This document shows positions 1 through 5,696 of a stretch of 8,128 bases of DNA, in pieces. A model generated the notes under the pieces. The model worked only from the letters and a program-made list of their open reading frames with translations. It was not told the DNA's origin and made no database searches. Both the position numbers and the translations under genes were made by a program. The DNA is from Gammaproteobacteria bacterium (GTDB lineage: Bacteria; Pseudomonadota; Gammaproteobacteria; Pseudomonadales; Azotimanducaceae), in assembly GCA_018667205.1 (NCBI GenBank), contig JABIVN010000595.1, positions 1-8,128 of the forward strand. The letters run 5' to 3'. Within the stretch, counting starts at the first letter, position 1; every line of letters starts with the position of its first letter.

Positions 1-299
1 ATATCTGTGTCTGGCGGTCTTCGTGACTTGGAAACAAGGTAATTTTTAGCCGTATTAATGGCTATTCTGTACAACCAAGTATAAAACGCACTATCACCCC
101 TGAATCGCGGCAATGCCCTGTAGGCCTTTATGAACGCCTCCTGAGTGACATCCTGCACCTCGTCAGAGTCACGAACGTAACGACTGATCAGGCCTGCAAT
201 CCTATGCTGGTACTTAAGCACAAGAATATCAAACGCTCGCTTATCACCACGCTGGACACGCTCTACCAGCTGCTTATCGTTTGTTTCTGTCGTGTTCAA
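1..299 (-). CDS. rpoE: RNA polymerase sigma-E factor RpoE/AlgU, N-terminal part (cut by window edge)
   Basis: This is an ECF-family sigma factor that directs RNA polymerase to envelope-stress promoters. Only the first 99 residues are present; the C-terminus, including region 4, lies beyond the left edge. I translated the reverse strand: residues 10-23 read QLVERVQRGDKRAF and residues 53-88 contain the region 2 core, with QEAFIKAYRAL, then FRGDSAFYTWLYRIA and NTAKNYL. These match the family almost word for word, closest to the Pseudomonas form. The start is taken as TTG at 299, with a G-rich stretch (304-308) four bases upstream; an in-frame TAA lies about 11 codons upstream and there is no ATG or GTG between them. 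It is divergent from nadB, the usual arrangement in gammaproteobacteria. The anti-sigma gene (rseA/mucA) would be expected beyond the left edge. Confidence 0.95.
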   Translation of the reverse strand, partial: MNTTETNDKQLVERVQRGDKRAFDILVLKYQHRIAGLISRYVRDSDEVQDVTQEAFIKAYRALPRFRGDSAFYTWLYRIAINTAKNYLVSKSRRPPDTD

Positions 300-369
300 T
301 CTACCCCCACTGCCTGGCTGAACACTGGATTAACCCCCGGCTTTTTCACTACTTCTAGTCCTACGTACA

Positions 370-396
370 TCTGATTACTCGATTAAGCATTAGTTC
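370..396 (-). promoter_or_regulatory. candidate sigma-E-type promoter of rpoE
   Basis: On the minus strand GAACTA (396-391) is followed after exactly 16 bases by TCAGA (374-370). The known sigma-E/AlgU promoter pattern is GAACTT, about 16 bases, then TCTGA, so each box has one mismatch. It would start transcription around 360-365, about 65 bases before the TTG start of rpoE. rpoE/algU is known to activate its own transcription in related bacteria, which makes the position sensible. The assignment is inferred from pattern and position only. Confidence 0.55.
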
Positions 397-430
397 AATC
401 GGACTCAACGAATTCCATCATAACAAACAC

Positions 431-443
431 TCAGCGTCGCTGA
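431..443. promoter_or_regulatory. perfect 13-bp inverted repeat upstream of nadB
   Basis: TCAGCG-T-CGCTGA is a perfect palindrome with 6-base arms and one central base, 62 bases before the nadB start and about 35 bases upstream of the candidate rpoE promoter. It could be a small operator. I do not recognise it as a site of a named NAD-regulator such as NrtR or NadR, and a short palindrome can arise by chance. I could not identify a clear sigma-70 promoter for nadB nearby. Confidence 0.25.
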
Positions 444-504
444 CCCTGTACCCCCCTAATTAGAAAGTGTAATCTCCGGACCTAACGATTCTTGGTGGGT
501 AAAA

Positions 505-2112
505 ATGACTCAAATCGAGCACCATTATGATGTATTAATTGTCGGTAGCGGAGCTGCCGGGATGACCCTTGCACTAAAACTGGGAAGACATTATCGAATC
601 GCAATGCTCTGCAAGGACGACCCTACAGAGGGCTCAACCTACTACGCTCAAGGTGGTGTCGCCGCCGTGTTGGACGAATACGACAGTGTTCAATCCCATA
701 TCGAGGACACCCTAGGGGCCGGAGGAGGCTTGTGCCACAGAGATGTCGTAGAGTTTACCGTACAAAGAAGTGCGCAAACCATCAACTGGCTGGTGGAACT
801 GGGGGTGAACTTCGACACCCACACTACCGGGGACGGTAACACAGAGTTTCACCTCACCATGGAAGGAGGCCACAGCCACAGACGCGTTATCCATGCCGCT
901 GACGCAACCGGCCGCGAGATTGCTAAAACCTTAGGCAGCCACCTGGACACCCTGAAAAATGTGACCATATTTCCCCGTTATGTTGCTGTGGATCTGATCA
1001 CCAGAGACAAGATAGGACTGCGCGGGAAAGACTGTATTGGCGCCTATGCACTTAATCTTGAAAGCCAGCAGGTCGAACTCTTCCGGGCAAAGTACGTTGT
1101 CCTGGCTACCGGTGGCGCCTCAAAGGTCTACCTTTACACCAGCAATCCCGACACGACATCAGGTGACGGAATTGCCATGGCGTGGCGGGCCGGATGCAGG
1201 GTCGCGAACCTGGAGTTCAATCAGTTTCACCCTACCTGTCTTTATCATCCGGAAGCCAAATCCTTTTTGATCACAGAAGCCCTGCGCGGCGAAGGCGCGA
1301 AATTAGTACTCCCGAACGGACACCGCTTTATGCCCGATTTCGACGAGCGTGCTGAGCTTGCTCCCAGGGACATCGTTGCCCGTGCTATCGACCATGAAAT
1401 GAAGCGGCTTGGCTGTGACTGCGTTTATCTCGATATTCGTCACAAAGGCAGCGACTTCATCATGTCGCATTTCCCCACTATTCATGCACGTTGCCTGGAA
1501 CTTGGCATCGATATTACTAAAGAATTAATACCGATCGTTCCAGCCGCACATTACACCTGCGGTGGAATCATGACAGATACCCGTGGCATGACCGACTTGC
1601 CACATCTGTATGCTATTGGTGAATCAAGTTTCACCGGACTCCACGGTGCGAACCGAATGGCCAGTAATTCTTTGCTGGAGTGCATGGTATTTGCAACTGC
1701 AGCGGCAGAGCACATCAATTCTCAACCTGAATCACTTGATTCCAATCTGGAAATTCCCTTCTGGGACGAAACGCAGGTGACCAATTCAGATGAAGACGTC
1801 ATCATTTCGCACAATTGGGAAGAACTTCGTCGATTTATGTGGGACTACGTGGGTATCGTGCGAACCGACAAACGTCTGCAGCGCGCAAGACGCCGAGTAC
1901 AACTCTTACAGCAGGAAGTGACCGAGTACTACAGCAACTACAGGATCAGCAGCGATTTGCTGGAACTGCGTAACCTGATCCAGGTTGCAGACCTTATGAT
2001 TCAATGCGCAATACGACGCAAGGAAAGCAGGGGCCTGCACTACACCCTGGATTATCCCGAACAGACCGAGCAGGCAACTGACACGGTACTGACCCCGCCT
2101 TTTTTTGGTTAG
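505..2112 (+). CDS. nadB: L-aspartate oxidase NadB
   Basis: This enzyme oxidises L-aspartate to iminoaspartate using FAD, the first committed step of de novo NAD synthesis in the cytoplasm; quinolinate synthase NadA then uses the product. The 535-residue protein has the usual family length. The N-terminal dinucleotide-binding loop is VGSGAAGM (residues 13-20), followed by [12 protein letters not shown] (44-55), typical of the succinate dehydrogenase/fumarate reductase flavoprotein family. Expected active-site residues are present: His242 in FHPT, Arg288 in PRDI and His349 in AAHYTCGG, corresponding to His244, Arg290 and His351 of the E. coli enzyme. The loop [10 protein letters not shown] (258-267) and [15 protein letters not shown] (378-392) are also family signatures. 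A C-terminal helical domain ends with GLHYTLDYP. The ATG at 505 follows GGTGGG (494-499) at a good ribosome-binding distance. The gene is divergent from rpoE and converges on ygfX with a 4-bp overlap of stop codons. Identification is secure. Confidence 0.97.
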   Translation: MTQIEHHYDVLIVGSGAAGMTLALKLGRHYRIAMLCKDDPTEGSTYYAQGGVAAVLDEYDSVQSHIEDTLGAGGGLCHRDVVEFTVQRSAQTINWLVELGVNFDTHTTGDGNTEFHLTMEGGHSHRRVIHAADATGREIAKTLGSHLDTLKNVTIFPRYVAVDLITRDKIGLRGKDCIGAYALNLESQQVELFRAKYVVLATGGASKVYLYTSNPDTTSGDGIAMAWRAGCRVANLEFNQFHPTCLYHPEAKSFLITEALRGEGAKLVLPNGHRFMPDFDERAELAPRDIVARAIDHEMKRLGCDCVYLDIRHKGSDFIMSHFPTIHARCLELGIDITKELIPIVPAAHYTCGGIMTDTRGMTDLPHLYAIGESSFTGLHGANRMASNSLLECMVFATAAAEHINSQPESLDSNLEIPFWDETQVTNSDEDVIISHNWEELRRFMWDYVGIVRTDKRLQRARRRVQLLQQEVTEYYSNYRISSDLLELRNLIQVADLMIQCAIRRKESRGLHYTLDYPEQTEQATDTVLTPPFFG

Positions 2113-2585
2113 GCTCCTGATGATAAGGAAAGATTCAGCAGCTTGGGACCATGGTGGCGGATGAAGACAGTGAGTCGACGATAGGTGTGTTTTTCGCAGG
2201 CATCCCTGGCTACCACTAAGGTAAGCTCTTCATCCTTAAGCTTGAATCTAAGCACTACAAAAAAATAGCCAACATGTAGCGGGCTTCGAAGCTCGGCTTC
2301 CTGCCACCGGCCATCGCTGAAGCCAAGCGACCATGTTTCATCACGAAAAACAATCTGTTCGACAACCAACGTTTTTCCCAAATGATTCCGGTTGTGCGCC
2401 AGATGAATCAGGGAAGTGAATAAGACCAGTGTCAGCGCCCATTGAAGCGGTAACCAAAAAATCGGATTTACCCACAACGCAACAAGGGCTGCCATGTGTG
2501 TGGCAAGTTTCAACAAGCTATGCGCGCGTGATCGATTCAGGCTCAGATACAAACGATCTGCAGAAAAAACTTTAGGGCTGGACAC
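2109..2585 (-). CDS. ygfX: inner-membrane protein YgfX (CptA family), partner of SdhE
   Basis: This is a small membrane protein of the YgfX/CptA family, about 158 residues. Two adjacent hydrophobic segments (about residues 24-40 and 43-63) form a membrane hairpin near the N-terminus, followed by a soluble C-terminal domain with a conserved-looking [16 protein letters not shown] stretch, as in the family. Recognition rests on topology, weak similarity and above all its position directly behind sdhE. I chose GTG at 2585 because AAAGGA lies nine bases upstream and the resulting N-terminus (MSSPK) fits the family; a TTG at 2603 is a possible earlier start but has no ribosome-binding site. The gene overlaps the end of sdhE by 14 bp, suggesting translational coupling. 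The E. coli homologue was reported as a toxin acting on the cytoskeletal proteins MreB and FtsZ, with SdhE as antitoxin; later work treats SdhE as a flavinylation factor and questions the toxin role. Its exact function is unsettled. Confidence 0.8.
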   Translation of the reverse strand: MSSPKVFSADRLYLSLNRSRAHSLLKLATHMAALVALWVNPIFWLPLQWALTLVLFTSLIHLAHNRNHLGKTLVVEQIVFRDETWSLGFSDGRWQEAELRSPLHVGYFFVVLRFKLKDEELTLVVARDACEKHTYRRLTVFIRHHGPKLLNLSLSSGA

Positions 2586-2826
2586 GATCCAGAATCCTTT
2601 CAACCAGCGCTGCTAGTGCTGGATCATCGGATTGGCTCTTTCGAGAGAACCAATCCCACAAATCAGGATCATCCTGTTCAAGCAACTTAATGAACGCGCT
2701 CTGCTCATCGGCGCATAGTTCTGCGAAAACCTCGTCAAAGTAGGGCAAAAGCAGTAAATCCAGCTCTAACATTCCCCTGCGCGATCGCCACCGCAAGCGA
2801 TTATATTCAAGTTCACTTAATTCCAA
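2572..2826 (-). CDS. sdhE: FAD assembly factor SdhE (YgfY/CptB)
   Basis: SdhE promotes covalent attachment of FAD to the succinate dehydrogenase flavoprotein SdhA (and the fumarate reductase FrdA), and so is needed for complex II maturation. The defining motif is RSRRGMLELD (residues 14-23), including the RGxxE element needed for activity; LLEQDDPDLWDWF (48-60) is the second conserved block. With the start at TTG 2826 the protein is 84 residues, matching the family (E. coli 88). That TTG follows GGGGA (2837-2833) at six bases. An upstream TTG at 2862 and GTG at 2850 would add 12 and 8 residues not typical of the family, so I prefer 2826; there is no in-frame ATG before the RGM motif. The gene is the first of an overlapping pair with ygfX and divergent from ygfZ. 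Family assignment is secure; the exact start is moderately sure. Confidence 0.9.
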   Translation of the reverse strand: MELSELEYNRLRWRSRRGMLELDLLLLPYFDEVFAELCADEQSAFIKLLEQDDPDLWDWFSRKSQSDDPALAALVERILDRVQP

Positions 2827-2904
2827 TTGTTTTCCCCATTTAATCTGCACGACCTGACCCAAACAAAACCAATGGGCCTATCGATCAAAAAAGCGTGTAA
2901 AATA

Positions 2905-2919
2905 GCCATTCGTAATGGC
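2905..2919. promoter_or_regulatory. inverted repeat in the sdhE-ygfZ divergent region, next to a -10-like box
   Basis: GCCATT-CGT-AATGGC is a perfect inverted repeat with 6-base arms. It lies two bases downstream of TAAAAT (2898-2903), a plausible -10 box for ygfZ for which I find no good -35 partner, and ends 13 bases before the ygfZ ATG. In that position it could be an operator or a short 5' hairpin. ygfZ shows no recognisable ribosome-binding site in CATAAATATCC, so initiation may be weak or leader-dependent. Function is not shown by the sequence. Confidence 0.25.
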
Positions 2920-2931
2920 GCATAAATATCC

Positions 2932-3813
2932 ATGTCACAGAATACTGAGTCACAGAGCACTGAAAAACAGAGCACTGAAAAACAGAGCACTGAAACAAAA
3001 AGCATCGAGCTCGATCATTTCGGTTTCCTAAAAGTTTCAGGCGTCGATGCGGTTAAATTTTTACAAGGTTACACTACCTGCGATCTTGCTGTCCTGACGA
3101 ATGACGCTGCTCAACTGGGTGCCGTCTGCAATATCCAGGGGCGAATGCTAGCCAGCTTCATTGTCATCCGGCAGGGACAGGATCTAGTATTGCGGATGCA
3201 CAAATCACTGATATCCAAAACCATCGCGTTCCTGACTAAATATATCGTATTTTCAAAAGCCGAACTTGCAGATATCTCTGAAAACCTCCACTGCTATGGC
3301 TCACCCAACACTGAGTCAACCGCTGGCGAATCACCTTACCCCATGAAAACAGATAACGGTGCCATCACCATAGAACTCGGTAATCGCCAGGAGCAGTGGG
3401 CAGAACACGACCAAACGCCAGGGTCCAAAGGGATGATCGAGCAATGGACTGATGCCGAGCTGGACGCGGGCGTCGCCTGGGTCGACGAAAAATCCTGCGA
3501 GGCGTACCTTCCACAAACGCTTAATTATCATCAACTCGGCGGCATCAGTTTCACAAAAGGTTGCTACCTGGGACAGGAGATCGTCGCAAGAATGCAGTAC
3601 CGTGGTGCACTAAAAAAAAGACTACACCAGATCGAATCCAGAGCCCAAGGTAGAGACCTGACGGCAGGCACCATTGTCGTCGCAGGTTCCCGCGCTTGCC
3701 TGGCTGTTCTGTCTAACCCGACCGCAGACCCCATTGCCGTTGTCTGGAGCGACAAGACCGTTGATACGGCATCGCCCCTGGGAGCTGCAGCCAATCTTGA
3801 AATAGCAGATTAA
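2932..3813 (+). CDS. ygfZ: folate-binding protein YgfZ (tRNA-modification / Fe-S cluster maintenance)
   Basis: YgfZ is a tetrahydrofolate-dependent protein related to the glycine cleavage T-protein; it supports certain iron-sulfur enzymes, including the tRNA methylthiotransferase MiaB. The signature is KGCYLGQE at residues 209-216 with the key cysteine at 211, followed by IVARMQYRG. The N-terminal domain starts at about residue 25 (IELDHFGFLKVSGVDAVKFL) and includes LQGYTTCDL and GAVCNIQGRML, both typical. Total length is 293 residues, near the usual 300-330. Residues 1-24 are a low-complexity Ser/Thr/Glu/Gln/Lys tail made by a 15-bp tandem repeat and are probably disordered. The ATG at 2932 has no good Shine-Dalgarno site, and no ATG, GTG or TTG follows before the conserved domain, so the start seems forced. 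It is divergent from sdhE and convergent with the hydrolase gene at 3841. Confidence 0.93.
   Translation: MSQNTESQSTEKQSTEKQSTETKSIELDHFGFLKVSGVDAVKFLQGYTTCDLAVLTNDAAQLGAVCNIQGRMLASFIVIRQGQDLVLRMHKSLISKTIAFLTKYIVFSKAELADISENLHCYGSPNTESTAGESPYPMKTDNGAITIELGNRQEQWAEHDQTPGSKGMIEQWTDAELDAGVAWVDEKSCEAYLPQTLNYHQLGGISFTKGCYLGQEIVARMQYRGALKKRLHQIESRAQGRDLTAGTIVVAGSRACLAVLSNPTADPIAVVWSDKTVDTASPLGAAANLEIAD
2938..2997 (+). repeat. 15-bp tandem repeat in the 5' end of ygfZ
   Basis: The unit CAGAGCACTGAAAAA occurs exactly twice (2953-2967 and 2968-2982), once with a single change (2983-2997, ending ACA), and once in degenerate form just upstream (2938-2952, CAGAATACTGAGTCA). The next 15 bases (2998-3012) may be a further decayed copy. 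The period is a multiple of three, so copy number can change without breaking the frame. Each unit encodes roughly Gln-Ser-Thr-Glu-Lys. Confidence 0.9.
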
Positions 3814-3826
3814 GCCGGACCCCAAC

Positions 3827-3852
3827 ACCGGCAGCGCCGGTTAGCCGTTTTT
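3827..3852 (+). terminator. weak candidate terminator between convergent genes
   Basis: ACCGGC-AGC-GCCGGT (3827-3841) is a GC-rich perfect hairpin beginning 13 bases after the ygfZ stop. On the plus strand a run of five T (3848-3852) follows, but only after a six-base gap, so this is not a textbook intrinsic terminator. On the minus strand no T run follows. The hairpin overlaps the stop codon of the converging gene by one base. Confidence 0.35.
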
Positions 3853-4965
3853 ACCTAGCTCGCCAAGCGGGTGAATGCCCTCCCACACCGGTTCAAAATG
3901 CTCATTTAGGTATTCTTCAGGCACACCGGAAGCAGATGGGTAAACCCAGGCAGGGTTTTTATCTTTATCGACCAGTAAAGCACGCACCCCCTCCGGAAAG
4001 TCAGGGTGTCGTATGCACTGGTAGGCAATGACGAGTTCCATTTGGAACATTTCCTCGAGTGACATTCCCTTAGACCTGCGAATCTGCTCAAAAAATATTC
4101 TGGCTGTGGTGGCTGAACCGCTTTGATAGGTCGCAACAGCGCCGGCAAGCCATTCATCAATCTGTAGCGCGGACAATCCTGAATCAAACGCTTCAAAAAA
4201 GTGCTCCGCATCCAGACAGGATTGAATAAACTCTGATATCAACTCTCGGTGCTTCAGCAGCTTCGTTGGAAGAGTTTCGCCAACAGCAAAACCAGACAAA
4301 ATTTGAGTGATCGCTTGGGCATTCGCTGCCGGGTCCTGCACCCAGTTCTGCTCGGAAAGCTTAGCGATAATTGCCTGCTTATCCTCCTGTGCGACGACGA
4401 CATCGAGCAGGCCCAGGGCGATCGCATCACCTGAAGAAAGCATACAGCCCGTCAAACCCACAAAGATCCCAAGCTGGTCCGGGAGTTTCGACAAAAAATA
4501 GGTTCCTCCTGCATCGGGGAACAGGCCAATGGTGATTTCCGGCATCGCGATCCGAGTGGCAGGCGTCCCCACACGGTGCGAACATCCACCCAGCAGGCCC
4601 AACCCGCCGCCCATCACAATACCGTTTCCCCAAGCAATGACCGGTTTCTTTGCTGTGTGAATTGCATAATCAAGTTTGTATTCATTTAGAAAAAAAGATT
4701 TCGCATAGAGATTATCTCCCCCATCGGATTCCTTAATACTGTGATAAAGCGCGGTAATATCCGCACCTGCGCAGAACGCCTTCTCGCTGCTGCTATCAAG
4801 GATAATGCAGGCAATATTGTCATCCTCCAGCCAGGCATAGATTTTCTCCGCCAACTGGTCGATCGTATCCAACAACAGGCTGTTAAGGGGCTTCTCCCGC
4901 ACCATTCGTGCAACTGCAATGTCACCACCAGCCCCAAGGTATTCAAACTGAACTAACGATTCCAT
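3841..4965 (-). CDS. 3-hydroxyisobutyryl-CoA hydrolase-like protein (crotonase superfamily)
   Basis: Members of this group hydrolyse 3-hydroxyisobutyryl-CoA to 3-hydroxyisobutyrate and CoA in valine breakdown in the cytoplasm. The 374-residue protein is longer than a typical enoyl-CoA hydratase (about 260) and matches the hydrolase subgroup. Visible signatures are KAFCAGADITALY (62-74), the oxyanion-hole loop GNGIVMGGGLGL (113-124), MPEITIGLFPDAGGTYF (141-157) and FPEGVRALLVDKDKNPAW (323-340). Glu143 and Asp151 keep the spacing of the two catalytic acids known in the human enzyme (Glu169, Asp177). The ATG at 4965 follows AGGA (4976-4973) at seven bases. It lies 24 bases behind ung on the same strand, as the apparent last gene of prfB-lysS-ung, with no other branched-chain amino-acid gene in view. 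Some homologues act on other acyl-CoAs or lack defined substrates, so the class is secure but the substrate is inferred. Confidence 0.88.
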   Translation of the reverse strand: MESLVQFEYLGAGGDIAVARMVREKPLNSLLLDTIDQLAEKIYAWLEDDNIACIILDSSSEKAFCAGADITALYHSIKESDGGDNLYAKSFFLNEYKLDYAIHTAKKPVIAWGNGIVMGGGLGLLGGCSHRVGTPATRIAMPEITIGLFPDAGGTYFLSKLPDQLGIFVGLTGCMLSSGDAIALGLLDVVVAQEDKQAIIAKLSEQNWVQDPAANAQAITQILSGFAVGETLPTKLLKHRELISEFIQSCLDAEHFFEAFDSGLSALQIDEWLAGAVATYQSGSATTARIFFEQIRRSKGMSLEEMFQMELVIAYQCIRHPDFPEGVRALLVDKDKNPAWVYPSASGVPEEYLNEHFEPVWEGIHPLGELGKNG

Positions 4966-4989
4966 TTAGTTTTCCTTTCTATAATAAGT

Positions 4990-5679
4990 TTAGACACGCC
5001 AATCAACCGCCGTTTCGCCCAACTCGCCAAGCAGGCTATTGCACTGCGAAAAATGCCTACAGCCAAAAAACCCCCTGTACGCTGATAGGGGTGAAGGGTG
5101 GGGCGCAGTCAACACCTTGTGCTTCCCACGGTCAATCATCGCGCCTTTTTTTTGCGCATAACTTCCCCACAGCAAGAACACGCAGGGTTTCTGCCGTCTG
5201 GACAAGCGCTCAATAACGCGATCAGTAAATACTTCCCAGCCTTTTCCCCGGTGGGAGGCTGCATGGTTCTGTTCGACAGTCAGCACGCTATTTAGCAGTA
5301 ACACACCTTGCGAAGCCCAACTTTCCAGACAGCCATGGTTGAACTCGCGGTTGCTGAACCCAAGGTCTGATTGGATCTCTAAATAGATATTTTTCAATGA
5401 GGGAGGCAGCGGCACTTCCCGTCTCACAGAAAAACACAAACCATGAGCCTGGCCGGCGCCGTGATAGGGGTCCTGGCCAAGGATCACCACTTTTACCGAT
5501 TCAAATGGCGTGCTGTTCAGGGCATTAAAATATTCGGAAACGTCCGGATAAATAACCTTAGCGGCAGCCTTCTCTGCGACCAGAAAGTCCCTTAGCGATT
5601 TCATATAGGGAAGGTCAAATTCGGGCGCTAGCTGTTCAAGCCAATCTGGTGCCAACTGGACGTCTTTGTCTCTAGCCAT
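4990..5679 (-). CDS. ung: uracil-DNA glycosylase, family 1
   Basis: Ung removes uracil from DNA, arising by cytosine deamination or dUTP misincorporation, and starts base-excision repair. The 229-residue length is standard. The catalytic water-activating motif GQDPYHG is at residues 68-74 (Asp70 catalytic), the uracil-recognition region includes LLLNSVLTVEQNHAASH (127-143), and the DNA-intercalation loop HPSPLSAYRGFFG is at 194-206 (catalytic His194). FLLWGSYAQKKG (168-179) is the remaining conserved strand. All key residues are intact. The ATG at 5679 has no well-spaced ribosome-binding site: AAAGGG abuts it directly. It starts 17 bases after the lysS stop, so translation may be coupled to lysS. 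Confidence 0.97.
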   Translation of the reverse strand: MARDKDVQLAPDWLEQLAPEFDLPYMKSLRDFLVAEKAAAKVIYPDVSEYFNALNSTPFESVKVVILGQDPYHGAGQAHGLCFSVRREVPLPPSLKNIYLEIQSDLGFSNREFNHGCLESWASQGVLLLNSVLTVEQNHAASHRGKGWEVFTDRVIERLSRRQKPCVFLLWGSYAQKKGAMIDRGKHKVLTAPHPSPLSAYRGFFGCRHFSQCNSLLGELGETAVDWRV

Positions 5680-5696
5680 CCCTTTAGAAGGAGCCT

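Noticed and set aside
1037..1270. Further open frames inside nadB, ygfZ, lysS and prfB on either strand (for example 1037-1270 plus and 3564-3794 minus).
   Set aside because: They lie wholly within confidently identified genes, show no recognisable motifs and lack ribosome-binding sites or conservation cues.
2109..2862. Toxin-antitoxin system as the main interpretation of ygfX-sdhE.
   Set aside because: The intact flavinylation motif of SdhE and the conserved housekeeping context favour a complex II assembly role; the toxin reading is noted as a disputed alternative only.
2817..3005. A minus-strand frame reading a repetitive hydrophobic, Cys/Ser/Val-rich peptide resembling a signal or membrane peptide.
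   Set aside because: It is the antisense reading of the ygfZ tandem repeat and overlaps the sdhE start; the pattern is fully explained by the repeat on the other strand.
3841..4965. Calling this gene an ordinary enoyl-CoA hydratase.
   Set aside because: Length of 374 residues, the Glu143/Asp151 spacing and the C-terminal FPEGVRALLVDKDKNPAW block point to the 3-hydroxyisobutyryl-CoA hydrolase subgroup.
3841..5040. Similar sequence at the ends of the hydrolase gene and ung (GCCGTTT and CTCGCCAAGC, near 3844-3871 and 5009-5035), possible dispersed repeat or gene-end duplication.
   Set aside because: The match is short and interrupted, lies within codons for similar Leu-Gly-Glu-Leu-Gly tails, and has no flanking repeat structure; chance is sufficient.
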